Assembly (NCBI RefSeq): GCF_031177825.1
Contig: NZ_JAPSKE010000002.1
Span: forward strand, 124,001-188,000
Reading direction: 5' to 3'
Source of the DNA: Paenibacillus sp.
Lineage (GTDB): Bacteria; Bacillota; Bacilli; Paenibacillales; YIM-B00363
DNA: 64,000 bases
The translations under genes and the position numbers were made by a program. This document shows, one piece after another, positions 34,141 through 44,727 of the stretch (the first letter of the stretch is position 1; the number at the start of each line of letters is the position of its first letter). The notes beneath the pieces are model-generated. The model was given only the letters and a program-made list of their open reading frames with translations. It was not told the origin of the DNA and made no database searches.

Positions 34141-34811
34141 TATGGTTTCACCCTTTTCACGAATGTACGTATCTTGTGTAGATCCTTCACTCCGTCCGCC
34201 TCCACGCCGCTCGAGACGTCGACCCCGTCGACGATGCCCGCGGCGAGCAGCTCGCCGACGTTCCCTTCGTGCAGCCCGCCCGCGGCGAACAACGGAACGC
34301 CCTGCGCCTGCGTCCATCGCCGATACGCCGGAATGACGTCCCAACGGAACGTCCGTCCCGTGCCGCCGCCCGCGACGGGATCGTAGGCGTCGAGCAGCAG
34401 CGCGTCGAGCAGCCCGTCGTACGGCGCAAGGCGCGCCGACACGGCCGCGTCGCCGTGATCCGCCTCGCCCGCGACGCCTATCGCCTTCCAGACGGCGACG
34501 CCCGGGAAGCGGTCGCGGCAGGCGCGGACGAACGCCGGCGTTTCGGCGCCGTGCAGCTGCAGCGCGTCGAGCGGCGCGACGCCGAGCAGCGCGTCGAGCT
34601 CATCCAACGTCGGGTTGACGAACACCCCGACGAACCGCTGCCGCCCCTCGGCCATCCGCATCGCCTCGATCATGCGTCGCGCGTCCTCCGCCGTCACGCG
34701 GCGCTTGCTCGGCGCGAACACGAAGCCGATGTAATCGATCGCGAGCGGCGCGGCGGAAGCGGCGGTCGCCGCGTCCCGCAGGCCGCACACCTTCAGCAGC
34801 GGCGCGCTCAT
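34140..34811 (-). CDS. trpF: Phosphoribosylanthranilate isomerase
   Basis: Third trp step. TIM barrel opening [13 protein letters not shown] with the catalytic Cys, QLHGAE, and AGGLHEGNV. 223 aa; coupled to trpC by ATGA. Confidence 0.96.
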   Translation of the reverse strand: MSAPLLKVCGLRDAATAASAAPLAIDYIGFVFAPSKRRVTAEDARRMIEAMRMAEGRQRFVGVFVNPTLDELDALLGVAPLDALQLHGAETPAFVRACRDRFPGVAVWKAIGVAGEADHGDAAVSARLAPYDGLLDALLLDAYDPVAGGGTGRTFRWDVIPAYRRWTQAQGVPLFAAGGLHEGNVGELLAAGIVDGVDVSSGVEADGVKDLHKIRTFVKRVKP

Positions 34812-35602
34812 CGCGCGGCCGGCTCGCCCATGAGCGCGGCGACCGCCTCGGCTACGTCCGGCTGGCGCATGAAGTGCTCGCCGACGAGCACCGCGCGGGC
34901 GCCGGCCGCGGAGACGCGCGCCACGTCCTCCGGCTTCGAGATCCCGCTCTCGCTGATGACGAAGCGATCCTTCGGGATCGTCCGAAGCAGCTCCTCCGTC
35001 ACCGCGAGATCGGTCGCGAACGTCTTCAAATTTCTATTATTGATGCCCACGAGATCGGCGCCGAGCTCCAGAGCGACGTCCAGCTCCTCGCGGTCGTGCA
35101 CCTCGACGATCGCATCGAGTCCGAGCGACGCCGCTTCCGAGAGGAAGGAGCGAAGCTCTTCCTTCGACAAGATCGCCGCGATGAGCAGGATCGCGTCTGC
35201 TCCGATCGCGCGAGCCTCGTAAATATGAATCGGGTCGATCGTGAAGTCCTTCCGCAGCAAGGGCAGACCGACCGCGGCGCGAACCGCGGTCAAGTACGAG
35301 TTAGCGCCTTGGAAGTGCGGCTCGTCCGTCAAGACGGACAAGCAGTCCGCGCCCGCTCGCTCATACGCCTCGGCGATCGCCACCGGATCGAAGTCGGGGC
35401 GAATGAGCCCCTTCGACGGCGATGCCTTCTTCACCTCGGCGATGAGCCCCGTCGGCCGGTTCGCGCGCTCGACGAGCGCCGATCGAAACCCGACCGTCGC
35501 CGGCATGCCCGCGATCTTCCGCTCCAGCTCGGCGACGCTCGTCGACGCCTTCAGGCGCTCGACTTCTTGCTTTTTCACCGTTACGATCTTATCGAGAAAC
35601 AT
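34808..35602 (-). CDS. trpC: Indole-3-glycerol phosphate synthase
   Basis: 264 aa TIM barrel. AEVKKASPSKGLIR, LSVLTDEPHFQG, GINNRNLKTF, ISESGIS are the standard active-site segments. Overlaps trpD by 14 bp with its RBS GGAGG inside trpD. Confidence 0.97.
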   Translation of the reverse strand: MFLDKIVTVKKQEVERLKASTSVAELERKIAGMPATVGFRSALVERANRPTGLIAEVKKASPSKGLIRPDFDPVAIAEAYERAGADCLSVLTDEPHFQGANSYLTAVRAAVGLPLLRKDFTIDPIHIYEARAIGADAILLIAAILSKEELRSFLSEAASLGLDAIVEVHDREELDVALELGADLVGINNRNLKTFATDLAVTEELLRTIPKDRFVISESGISKPEDVARVSAAGARAVLVGEHFMRQPDVAEAVAALMGEPAAR

Positions 35603-36629
35603 GTCTAAGCGCCTCCGTCGTCTTCACCAATTGGTCCAGCTTGCGCGCCGCGGCGCCCGAATCGATCGCGTCCGCCGCCCGCTTCACGCCTTCCTGCAGC
35701 GTGCCGCTCAGGCCGGACACATAGAAGCATGCGCCCGCGTTCGCAAGAACGATGTCGCGGTAGGGCCCCTTCTCTCCGGAGAGGACGATTCGCACTTTCT
35801 CGGCGTTCTCCGCGGCGTCTCCCCCGACGATGTCGGCCACGGCGCACGGCCGCAGCCCCAGATCGTCCGGCGTAATATCGTACGTTCGGAGGTGGCCGTC
35901 CTTCAGCTCCGTCACCCGCGTCGGCGCCGACAAGCTGATTTCGTCCAAGCCGTCGTGGCTGCCGACGACGAGCGCCCGCACGGTCCCGAGCTTGCGAAGC
36001 ACGTGCGCCATCAGCTCCGTCTTCGTCCGGTCGTAGACGCCGAGCAGCTGCCGGTCCGCGCCGGCGGGATTCGTTAACGGTCCGAGCAGATTAAACACCG
36101 TGCGGAAGCCGAGCTCCTTCCGGGGCGCCGCGGCATGCCGCATCGACGGGTGGTACACCTGCGCGAACATGAAGCAGAGGCCCGCCTCGCGGAGGCATTC
36201 CGCCGCCTGTTCCCGGCCGAGCTCGATGTTCACGCCGAGCGCCTCCAATACGTCGGCGCTGCCGCTCTTGCTCGACATCGCCCGGTTGCCGTGCTTCGCG
36301 ACGCGTACGCCGCCCGCGGCGGCGACGAGAGCGGCCGTCGTCGAAATATTGAACGTATGCTGCCCGTCGCCGCCGGTGCCGCATGTGTCGAGCAGTCCCT
36401 CCTGCAGCGTCGGGACGCGGTTCACGCGCGACCGCATGCCTTCCGCGAAGCCGGCGACTTCCTCGGCCGTCTCGCCCTTCACCCGCAGCAGGGAGAGCAG
36501 ACCTCCGATTTGCGCGGGCGTCGCCTCGCCGTCCATAATCGTCTCCATGACTTCTTGCGCTTCCGTTCGCGTCAGCGGCCTTCCGTCCAGCAGCGTCGCG
36601 AGCGCAGACTTCATTACCGACTCACTCAT
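35589..36629 (-). CDS. trpD: Anthranilate phosphoribosyltransferase
   Basis: 346 aa. The phosphoribosyl diphosphate loop is seen as LDTCGTGGDGQHTFN and the substrate segments KHGNRAMSSKSGSAD are intact. Start ATG 36629 with GGGAGGGG upstream, 14 bp after trpE. Confidence 0.97.
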   Translation of the reverse strand: MSESVMKSALATLLDGRPLTRTEAQEVMETIMDGEATPAQIGGLLSLLRVKGETAEEVAGFAEGMRSRVNRVPTLQEGLLDTCGTGGDGQHTFNISTTAALVAAAGGVRVAKHGNRAMSSKSGSADVLEALGVNIELGREQAAECLREAGLCFMFAQVYHPSMRHAAAPRKELGFRTVFNLLGPLTNPAGADRQLLGVYDRTKTELMAHVLRKLGTVRALVVGSHDGLDEISLSAPTRVTELKDGHLRTYDITPDDLGLRPCAVADIVGGDAAENAEKVRIVLSGEKGPYRDIVLANAGACFYVSGLSGTLQEGVKRAADAIDSGAAARKLDQLVKTTEALRHVSR

Positions 36630-36643
36630 CGTCCGTCCCCTCC

Positions 36644-38206
36644 CTAGGGCTTTGCGTAGTAGTCTTGATTCACGGTGACCGATTCGCGGATCGAGGCGCC
36701 GAAGACGCTCTCGGCCGTCTTGATGGCCGTCAACATGCCCTTCGCCTTATTCACCGTTTCCTCGTACTCCTTCTCCGGCACGGAGTCCCACACGATGCCC
36801 GCGCCGGCCTGCACATACGCCTTGCCTTCGCGGAAGATGATCGTCCGGATCGTGATGCACGTATCGAGGTTGCCCGAGAAGCCTAAGTATCCGATCGCCC
36901 CGGCGTAAGCGCCGCGAGCTTCCTGCTCGAGCTCCGCGATAATTTCCATCGCCCGCAGCTTCGGCGCGCCCGACACCGTCCCCGCCGGCATGCAAGAGAG
37001 GAAGGCGTCATAGAAATCCTTATCCTCCCGCATCGTACCGGAGACGTTCGAGACGATATGCATGACGTGCGAGTAGCGTTCGATCTCCATGTAAGCGTCG
37101 ACCTTCACCGTGCCAGGCACGGACACGCGGCCGATATCGTTGCGTCCGAGATCGACGAGCATCAGGTGCTCCGCGAGCTCCTTCTCGTCGGCGAGCAGCT
37201 CTCGCTCGAGCGCCGCGTCCGCTTCCGGCGACTTGCCCCGCGGTCTCGTTCCCGCGATCGGCCGGGTTTGCACCTTGCCGCCTTCGACGCGGACGAGCAG
37301 CTCCGGCGACGTGCCGACGATGCGCTCTTCGCCCATTTTCAAATAATACATGTACGGGGACGGATTCATCGTCCGCAGCACGCGGTACACGTGCAGCGGG
37401 GAGACGGCGGTGTCCATCTCGAATCTTTGCGACAACACGACTTGGAAAATGTCCCCGGCGCGAATGTACTCCTTCGCCTTACCGACGTTCGCGAGGAACG
37501 CTTCTTTCGATAAATTCGACTTGAGCTCCTCGGCTCGAATCGTCGCCGGCTCCTGCGGCGATCGCGGGGTGAACGCGTTAACGGCCGTTCCTCCGCCGCC
37601 CTGCAATCTCGCGATCATCGCGTCGATTCTCGCTTCCGCGTCCCGGTACGCTTCGTCCAGCCGAGCCTCGTCGGCGCCATGCGGCAGGTGCGCGTTGGCG
37701 ACGACGACCATATGCTGCTTCAAGTGGTCGAATACGATCAGTTGGTCGCAGAACATAAACTGTACGTCGTTCATCTTCAAATCGTCGACGCGATGCGGCG
37801 GCAGCTTCTTCTCGTAATACCGGAGCAGATCGTAGCCGAAAAATCCGACGGCCCCGCCCATGAATCGGGGGAAACCGTCGTACTGCGGGCTTCGGTATTG
37901 GTCCAGCATTCCGCGAAGGAAGTCGACCGGCTGCTCCGCATACGTCTCGAACGTGCCGCGGCGCTCGACCTCGAGCGTGCCTTCCTTGCCTCGGACGACG
38001 AGGAACGGGTCCGTGCCGATGAACGAATATCGGGCCCACTTCGCCCCGCCTTCGACGCTCTCGAGCAAGAACGCGTGCGGCTCCTCGCTGAACTGCTGGA
38101 ACACGCGGATCGGCGTCTCCGTGTCGGCGAGCAGCGTGCGCGTCACCGGAATCAAGTTGTAATCGCGGGCGAACCGCCCGAACGATTCGCGATCTGGGTA
38201 CATCAT
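36644..38206 (-). CDS. trpE: Anthranilate synthase component I
   Basis: Uses chorismate and ammonia to make anthranilate. 520 aa with the chorismate-binding C-terminal domain (GTSPELLVRVEGG, TRPIAGTRPRG, SCMPAGTVSGAPK, QAGAGIVWDS). First gene of trpEDCFBA under the TRAP leader. No trpG follows; a shared glutamine amidotransferase (pabA/trpG) encoded elsewhere is expected, as in B. subtilis. Confidence 0.97.
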   Translation of the reverse strand: MMYPDRESFGRFARDYNLIPVTRTLLADTETPIRVFQQFSEEPHAFLLESVEGGAKWARYSFIGTDPFLVVRGKEGTLEVERRGTFETYAEQPVDFLRGMLDQYRSPQYDGFPRFMGGAVGFFGYDLLRYYEKKLPPHRVDDLKMNDVQFMFCDQLIVFDHLKQHMVVVANAHLPHGADEARLDEAYRDAEARIDAMIARLQGGGGTAVNAFTPRSPQEPATIRAEELKSNLSKEAFLANVGKAKEYIRAGDIFQVVLSQRFEMDTAVSPLHVYRVLRTMNPSPYMYYLKMGEERIVGTSPELLVRVEGGKVQTRPIAGTRPRGKSPEADAALERELLADEKELAEHLMLVDLGRNDIGRVSVPGTVKVDAYMEIERYSHVMHIVSNVSGTMREDKDFYDAFLSCMPAGTVSGAPKLRAMEIIAELEQEARGAYAGAIGYLGFSGNLDTCITIRTIIFREGKAYVQAGAGIVWDSVPEKEYEETVNKAKGMLTAIKTAESVFGASIRESVTVNQDYYAKP

Positions 38207-38246
38207 AGGAACGCCTCCGTCTCGTGATTGCCGCGCAAGAGCCTGA

Positions 38247-38281
38247 AAAACAACGAAAGGCCTCTACGGAACGTAGAGGCC
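38247..38281 (-). terminator. trp leader attenuator terminator
   Basis: GGCCTCTACG-TTC-CGTAGAGGCC perfect 10-bp stem followed on the minus strand by TTTCGTTGTTTTTC, about 40 nt before trpE. Confidence 0.9.
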
Positions 38282-38387
38282 GGTGGATTCATTATCAATG
38301 GAAAAGGAAGCCTGCCCTCCTGCCGCCTGGGTCGCGCATCGCGGTAACGCGAAGCGACGTCCGCCCGGTTTCGGGGTACGCTTATCT

Positions 38388-38442
38388 CTCGTCTCGACTG
38401 ATCTCCACTCATCTAAAAAACTAGCTAGGCTCTACTCGGCTA
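38388..38442 (-). promoter_or_regulatory. TRAP (MtrB)-binding site, 11 NAG triplets
   Basis: Minus-strand triplets in order: TAG GAG GAG TAG TAG TAG GAG GAG CAG GAG GAG, mostly 2 nt apart (one gap of 1, one of 5). Eleven matches the 11-subunit TRAP ring. GTAGAG-CC within triplets 2-4 can pair with the 5' arm of the terminator (GGCCTCTAC), giving the antiterminator that TRAP would block. Confidence 0.85.
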
Positions 38443-38448
38443 CCTCCC

Positions 38449-38478
38449 ACTATACACCAACGGTCCGTTCGCGGTCAA
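38449..38478 (-). promoter_or_regulatory. trp operon promoter
   Basis: TTGACC (38473-38478), 18-bp spacer, TATAGT (38449-38454) on the minus strand. The -35 lies inside the end of aroH, so aroC-aroB-aroH readthrough and this promoter both feed the trp genes. Start near 38442, at the first TRAP triplet. Confidence 0.75.
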
Positions 38479-38843
38479 CGCCTCGCTAAATCCGGCCGCA
38501 GCACCCGCGCTTCGTTCAAGTACACGTGATTCATTTCCTTCTGGGTTTTCGTCGTATTGACGGTTACAAGCAATCGGATGCACAGCGGCAGCGCGCCCTT
38601 CACCGGGATCTCCAGGCCGCACATGAGCGGAACGAGGTCCCAGCCTTCCATGCCGCGGATCGCCCGGGCCGGGAACGTCGCGTCCAGATCGTTCGTGACC
38701 GTAATGTAGACGTAAGCGATGTCTTCGGGCGAGAGCCCGTTCTCCGCGATGATCGTCGACAGCAGCTCCGCCGTGGCGTGTAAAATATCCCGTTCCTCGT
38801 TATGTTCTACCGTCGTCGCTCCCCGAATTCCCCTGCAGTACAT
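38475..38843 (-). CDS. aroH: Chorismate mutase, AroH type
   Basis: 122 aa, monofunctional trimeric AroH family: opening CRGIRGATTVEHN with catalytic Arg7 and later LCIRLLVTVNT with the second active-site arginine. Converts chorismate to prephenate. Begins right after the aroB stop. Confidence 0.95.
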   Translation of the reverse strand: MYCRGIRGATTVEHNEERDILHATAELLSTIIAENGLSPEDIAYVYITVTNDLDATFPARAIRGMEGWDLVPLMCGLEIPVKGALPLCIRLLVTVNTTKTQKEMNHVYLNEARVLRPDLARR

Positions 38844-39962
38844 TTACTCGCTCTCCCCCTGTTTCAACGATTCGACGACGTCTCGCACGAGCGTCGACGC
38901 AATGCCCTTCACGATGTCGACCGCGCCGATCTCCTGCGGGAGCACGAATACCATCTGCCCCCCGCGGAACTTCTTGTCGTGCATCATCGCTTCCATGATC
39001 GCGTCCGTATCGAAGTGCGCCGGCAGCGCCACGGGGAGCCCGAGGTTCGCGAGCAGCTTCCGCGTCGGCTCGTAGACCGGCTCCTTCGCGACGCCGAGCT
39101 TCTCGGCTAGACGCGCGGAGCCGCACATCCCGATCGAGATCGCTTCCCCATGCGTCAGCTCGCCGTATCCGGCGACCGCCTCGAGCGCATGTCCGATCGT
39201 ATGCCCGAGATTAAGAATCGCCCGCAGGCCGCCTTCCCTCTCGTCTTGGGAGACGACCCACGCCTTCACGCCGCAGCCGACGTAAAGCGCGTATGCGAGC
39301 GACTCCGGGTCGAGCGCGAGCAGCTTCTCCGCGTTCGCGTCGCACCAAGCCGCGAACGCGCGGTCCTTGATGAGACCGTGCTTCGCCACCTCGGCGAGCC
39401 CCGAGCGGACTTCCCGGGCGGGAAGCGACCGAAGCGTCTCCGTATCGTAGAGGACGAACTCCGGTTGATGGAACGCGCCGATTATGTTCTTGGCGAGCGG
39501 GTGATTGACCGCCACCTTGCCGCCGACGCTCGAATCGTGCGCCAGGATCGTCGTCGGCGCCTGAACGAAGCGGACGCCTCTCATGTACGAGGCCGCCGCG
39601 AAGCCCGCGAGATCGCCCACGACGCCGCCGCCCAGAGCGACGATCGTCGAATCGCGGTCGAGTCCGGCCTGGAGCGCCGTCGTCACGACGTCGCCGAGCA
39701 CCTCGAGCCGTTTCGCTTGCTCGCCGGACTCGATGACGTGACTGGCCGCTTCGTAACCCGCTTCCCTCAGCGACGCGACGACTCGCTCCAAGTACAACGG
39801 GGCGATCTTCTCGTCGGTGACGACGAGAATCGGCGACTTCTTCGGCAGTCCGTGCTTCTCCGCCGTCCGTCCGAAGCCGGCGAGCAGCCCCTCTCCGATA
39901 TAGATCGGATACGATCGCTCGCCCAGCTCGACGGTCAGCTCGCGCGATGGATTGCCGCTCAT
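38844..39962 (-). CDS. aroB: 3-dehydroquinate synthase
   Basis: Second shikimate-pathway step. NAD-binding GGGVVGDLAGFAAASYMRG, metal ligands in the NLGHTIGHALE and THGEAISIGM segments. 372 aa. Separated from aroC by one base; RBS inside the aroC end. Confidence 0.97.
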   Translation of the reverse strand: MSGNPSRELTVELGERSYPIYIGEGLLAGFGRTAEKHGLPKKSPILVVTDEKIAPLYLERVVASLREAGYEAASHVIESGEQAKRLEVLGDVVTTALQAGLDRDSTIVALGGGVVGDLAGFAAASYMRGVRFVQAPTTILAHDSSVGGKVAVNHPLAKNIIGAFHQPEFVLYDTETLRSLPAREVRSGLAEVAKHGLIKDRAFAAWCDANAEKLLALDPESLAYALYVGCGVKAWVVSQDEREGGLRAILNLGHTIGHALEAVAGYGELTHGEAISIGMCGSARLAEKLGVAKEPVYEPTRKLLANLGLPVALPAHFDTDAIMEAMMHDKKFRGGQMVFVLPQEIGAVDIVKGIASTLVRDVVESLKQGESE

Positions 39963-39963
39963 C

Positions 39964-41127
<1,164 letters not shown>

Positions 41128-41212
41128 AACCGGTTCCTCCTTTTGTCTGCCCCAGTCCGACCCCGTACTCTTCGAGACTTTAACGCTTTTATGCGCGAAT
41201 GCGTTTTGAACT

Positions 41213-41241
41213 ATTATAAGTTAATCTATCATCCTTGGCAA
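41213..41241 (-). promoter_or_regulatory. Sigma-A promoter of aroC-aroB-aroH
   Basis: TTGCCA (41236-41241), 17-bp spacer, perfect TATAAT (41213-41218) on the minus strand, ~85 bp upstream of aroC. Confidence 0.85.
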
Positions 41242-41248
41242 GAAAACG

Positions 41249-41279
41249 AAACCCCCGGAAGCCATGCTTCCGGGGGTTT
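41249..41279 (-). terminator. Strong terminator between the small HTH gene and aroC
   Basis: AACCCCCGGAAGC-CAT-GCTTCCGGGGGTT, 13-bp perfect stem, T-rich on both sides (TTTCGTTTTC on the minus strand, TTTTGG on plus). Ends the hepS-to-HTH operon. Confidence 0.9.
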
Positions 41280-41290
41280 TGGGCTGCGAA

Positions 41291-41461
41291 TCAAACCGTC
41301 TTCGCTGCGGATTTCGGCAAGGCGAACGGCTTCGTTTCGGACATCGACGGATCGTTCACCAACTTCATGATCTGCGGCGAGTCGATGCCCAAAATTTGCG
41401 CGCATTCCTGAATCGTAAGAAACCCGCGGCGATAAGCGGTTATTACTTTGCGTTTGTCCAT
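41291..41461 (-). CDS. Small helix-turn-helix protein, 56 aa
   Basis: MDKRKVITAYRRGFLTIQE then CAQILGIDSPQIMKLVND reads as a single HTH: a sigma-70 region-4/MerR-like two-helix unit with a short unstructured tail. ATG 41461 with AGGAGGAG upstream; no longer supported start. Last gene before a strong terminator, after cheR. Too small for an effector domain; may bind DNA as an oligomer or be a partner of another regulator (inference). Confidence 0.7.
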   Translation of the reverse strand: MDKRKVITAYRRGFLTIQECAQILGIDSPQIMKLVNDPSMSETKPFALPKSAAKTV

Positions 41462-41528
41462 TCTCGGATGGCTCCTCCTGACCAAGTAAACAGTTCCGTA
41501 GTCCTAGTATAGGAATTGTTGGAAATGC

Positions 41529-42347
41529 TTATACATGGTCGGAGGCCAACGTTTTGCGATAGAAGAACGTATCCGCCGACGCGAGGCCGTATTGGCCCGG
41601 CGTGAAAATTTGCTCCGTCGAGCCGACGAACAAGATGCCGCCGGGCCGGAGCGCCTCCGCGAACTTCCGATACAGCAGCGTCTTGGCGTCGTCCGTGAAG
41701 TAAATCATGACGTTGCGGCAGATGATGAGATCGTATCCCGTATCGAAGGCGTCCGTCAGCAGGTTGCCCTTCGCGAACGACACGCCTCGTTTCAGCTCGT
41801 CGGTTACGAAATACGACTCGCCTTCCCGGCGGAAGTACGCGTCGATATAAGGCTTCGGCACGTCCTTCAGGCTCCGTTCGTGGTAGACGCCGAGCTTCGC
41901 CTTCGCGAGCGCGTTGTCGTCGATGTCGGTGGCGACGAGCTTCGCGTCCGGAAGCGCTCCTCGCCTCGCCAGGATCATCGCGAGCGAATACGGCTCCTCG
42001 CCCGTCGAGCATGCGGCGCTCCAGCACTTCAGCCGTCTCGAATGCTGCAGCATCTCCGGGATGAATTTGTTCTCGAGCACTTCCCATCGGTTCGGATTGC
42101 GCCAAAACTCCGACACGTTGATCGTCATTCGGTCGAGCAGCTCCGCGAGCAGCTCCTTATCCCGTTGAACCGCCTGAAGATACGTCGCGAACGTGTCGTA
42201 TCCCCTGCGCTGCCGCAGCGTCGCGAGCCGACGTTTCATCTGAGCTTCCTTATATAAAGCTAGGTCGATCCCCGTCAACCCTTTAAATCCTGCGACGAAC
42301 GCGGCGAAATCCGGATCGTATTCCCCTTCGCGTCCCTCTTCTCCCAT
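41529..42347 (-). CDS. cheR: CheR protein-glutamate O-methyltransferase
   Basis: Methylates chemoreceptor glutamates using SAM. N-terminal CheR helical domain (~15-80, ITINVSEFWRNP), SAM motif CWSAACSTGEEPYSLAM, and DLIICRNVMIYF. 272 aa. In B. subtilis cheR also lies between ndk and aroF, apart from other che genes, as here. Confidence 0.95.
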   Translation of the reverse strand: MGEEGREGEYDPDFAAFVAGFKGLTGIDLALYKEAQMKRRLATLRQRRGYDTFATYLQAVQRDKELLAELLDRMTINVSEFWRNPNRWEVLENKFIPEMLQHSRRLKCWSAACSTGEEPYSLAMILARRGALPDAKLVATDIDDNALAKAKLGVYHERSLKDVPKPYIDAYFRREGESYFVTDELKRGVSFAKGNLLTDAFDTGYDLIICRNVMIYFTDDAKTLLYRKFAEALRPGGILFVGSTEQIFTPGQYGLASADTFFYRKTLASDHV

Positions 42348-42381
42348 GCGTTCCCCACCTCCCGTGGCGAGCGGCGTTTCG

Positions 42382-42825
42382 CTAAATCCAGCGGTTGATC
42401 GCCTTATCGTAACCGAGCAATTCTTCCGGCTTGAAGAAGTTGCCGATCTCCCGCTCCGCGCTCTCCGGGCTGTCGGAGCCGTGGATCAAGTTTTTCGGCG
42501 TGTGCGCCGCGAAATCGCCGCGGATCGTGCCCGGCTGCGAATCCATCACGTTCGTCTTGCCCATCATGAGACGGGACAGGGCGATGACGTCGTCGCCTTG
42601 CCACACCATGCCGAATACCGGACCGGACGTAATGAAATCGACCAACTCCCCGAAGAACGCTTTCTCCTTATGCTCCTCGTAATGGAATTCCGCTTGCTCT
42701 CGCGTCACCTGCATCAGCTTCGCGCCGACGAGCTGGAAGCCCTTGCGCTCGAAGCGAGCCACGATTTCGCCGATCAGTCCGCGTTGGACGCCGTCCGGTT
42801 TGACCATTAAGTACGTTCTTTGCAT
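42382..42825 (-). CDS. ndk: Nucleoside diphosphate kinase
   Basis: Equilibrates NTP pools. 147 aa; phospho-histidine in NLIHGSDS; opening [25 protein letters not shown] before ATG 42825. Confidence 0.97.
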   Translation of the reverse strand: MQRTYLMVKPDGVQRGLIGEIVARFERKGFQLVGAKLMQVTREQAEFHYEEHKEKAFFGELVDFITSGPVFGMVWQGDDVIALSRLMMGKTNVMDSQPGTIRGDFAAHTPKNLIHGSDSPESAEREIGNFFKPEELLGYDKAINRWI

Positions 42826-42874
42826 TGTGATTCCTCCAAGTATATGTATGTTTTTTAAAACTCCAAGGAAAAAG

Positions 42875-43843
42875 TCAATGCGAGCGATCCGCGATAAATT
42901 TAGCGATCGCGACGAAATCTTTCTTCGCCGGAATGTCCGGCAGCTCGTTCAGCGCACCGATCGCCTTGTCGATGTACCGATGCGACAGTTCGTCGGCTTC
43001 TCGGATGCCCGGGCTCTTCCGAACGAGCTTCAGCGCCTGCTTCAGCGCGTCTTCGTCCGGCGTCGGTCCGCGCGTCGCGGCCTCCACCGCCTCTCTGACG
43101 CGCGCGTCGCGCATCGCGCACAAGACCGGCAGCGTAATATTGCCCTGCCGCATGTCGCTCCCCGGCGGCTTGCCGAGCTGCTTCTCGGTCCCGGTCAAGT
43201 CGAGGATGTCGTCCCGAATCTGGAACGCCATGCCCGCGTTGTACCCGAACTTATACAGCCGATGAGACTGCGGCACCGATACGCCGGCGGCCAGCGCGCC
43301 CAGCTGGCAGGAGACGGCGATGAGCAGCGCCGTCTTCCGACGGATGCGAAGCAAGTAATCGCGAACCGACTGGTCAAGCTGGTAGAACAGTCGGAACTGT
43401 TCCATCTCGCCGATGACCATCTGCACCATCGCTTTGGACAAGATGCGGTGAATGTCGGGCTGCTCCAAGTTCGCCGCGGTATCGAGCGCCTTGCCGAGAA
43501 TGTAGTCGCCGGTATACATGGCGATCCGCTCGTCCCACTTCGCCTTGACGGTCGGCTGACCTCGACGCGTCGCCGCGTCGTCGATGACGTCGTCGTGCAC
43601 GAGCGTCGCCATATGGATCAGCTCCAGAGCGACGGCCACATGCGAAAGCCGTTCGATGTCGTACCGGCCGAAGCGGCCGGACAACAGAACGAAGATCGGC
43701 CGAATCCGCTTGCCGCCCGCCTTCAACAGGTGCAGCGAAGCGTCGTTGAGCTCCGCTTCTTCGGTGCGGACGCTGCCTTCCAACTTCCGCTCGATATATT
43801 GGATGTCGTCTTGCATTTTCGCGTATATGTCCAATAGCTTCAT
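42875..43843 (-). CDS. hepT: Heptaprenyl diphosphate synthase component II
   Basis: Catalytic subunit making the menaquinone side chain. First Asp-rich motif [15 protein letters not shown], second [12 protein letters not shown]. 322 aa. Needs HepS, encoded at the far end of the same cluster. Overlaps mqnA by 4 bp. Confidence 0.95.
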   Translation of the reverse strand: MKLLDIYAKMQDDIQYIERKLEGSVRTEEAELNDASLHLLKAGGKRIRPIFVLLSGRFGRYDIERLSHVAVALELIHMATLVHDDVIDDAATRRGQPTVKAKWDERIAMYTGDYILGKALDTAANLEQPDIHRILSKAMVQMVIGEMEQFRLFYQLDQSVRDYLLRIRRKTALLIAVSCQLGALAAGVSVPQSHRLYKFGYNAGMAFQIRDDILDLTGTEKQLGKPPGSDMRQGNITLPVLCAMRDARVREAVEAATRGPTPDEDALKQALKLVRKSPGIREADELSHRYIDKAIGALNELPDIPAKKDFVAIAKFIADRSH

Positions 43844-44727
43844 TCATTCACCTGCGTTACGTTGGGATTTCGCCATACCCGCAGCGGCGGCGCGGAGTCG
43901 AGAAAGCCGAGGTCGTGCGCGAAGCGGAAATACAGCTCGAGTCCTTGGCGCTGCGACTCCCCGAAATCATAGTCGAGCCCGCCGAAGTACCTTCGCCAAA
44001 ACTCCCGATCCTCTCCGACCTTCCGCGACGCTTCGTCCAACAGATCGTTCGGAAGACGCTTCCCGAGCCGCTTGGACGCAAGCAGCGCTTCGTGCACCAG
44101 CGCCGCGTCATCCGCCCGCTCCGCCGCCCACGCCTCTCGAACGGCCCACACCGCGAACGTCATGCCGAAGCCCGTCCATTCGGTCCAGAGCGTGCATAGG
44201 TCGTATCGGTGATAGCCGCGGGCTTCGGCGGGTCGGCTCGCGCGAATCGCGTCGTCGCCGATCAACAGCGCCGCGTCGCACGTACTCATCATCGTATCCA
44301 AAATCGGCGACATATCTACATAGGTCGGCGTAAATTCGAAACGCTTCGCCATAATGATCTTAAGCAAATGCACGGTCGTCGCGGACGTCGTCGCGAGCGC
44401 GATCCGTTCCGGCAGCGCCTCATTGAGCGGACGCTTCGTAAACAGGAAGAGCGAGCCGACGGATCCCTTGGCCCCGACGGACAACTCGGGCAGCAGCAGC
44501 AGCTCGTCCGCGTGCTTCGCATACGCGAACGAGGAGATCGACGCGACGTCGATCTCGCCGCGGGACAACGCGGCGTTCAGCTCCGTCGGCGTCCGCGTCG
44601 TCACTTCGATGCGCGACTCGAGTCCCGCGGGCGGAAAGCCGTAAAACACGGGCCATACGTTCGTAAATACGATCTTCCCGAGGCGAATGTCTCGTTGCCG
44701 TTCCGTCTCTTCATTCTGCCTCGTCAT
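43840..44727 (-). CDS. mqnA: MqnA-family chorismate dehydratase (futalosine menaquinone pathway)
   Basis: Converts chorismate to 3-[(1-carboxyvinyl)oxy]benzoate, first committed futalosine-pathway step. Periplasmic-binding-like fold: PTELNAALSRGEIDVASISSFAYA pieces (ELNAALSRGEID, ISSFAYAK), ATTSATTVHLL, and AALLIGDDAI match MqnA/MqnD proteins. 295 aa, the size fits MqnA; MqnD (cleavage of cyclic futalosine product) is the alternative. Overlaps ubiX and hepT. Confidence 0.82.
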   Translation of the reverse strand: MTRQNEETERQRDIRLGKIVFTNVWPVFYGFPPAGLESRIEVTTRTPTELNAALSRGEIDVASISSFAYAKHADELLLLPELSVGAKGSVGSLFLFTKRPLNEALPERIALATTSATTVHLLKIIMAKRFEFTPTYVDMSPILDTMMSTCDAALLIGDDAIRASRPAEARGYHRYDLCTLWTEWTGFGMTFAVWAVREAWAAERADDAALVHEALLASKRLGKRLPNDLLDEASRKVGEDREFWRRYFGGLDYDFGESQRQGLELYFRFAHDLGFLDSAPPLRVWRNPNVTQVNE

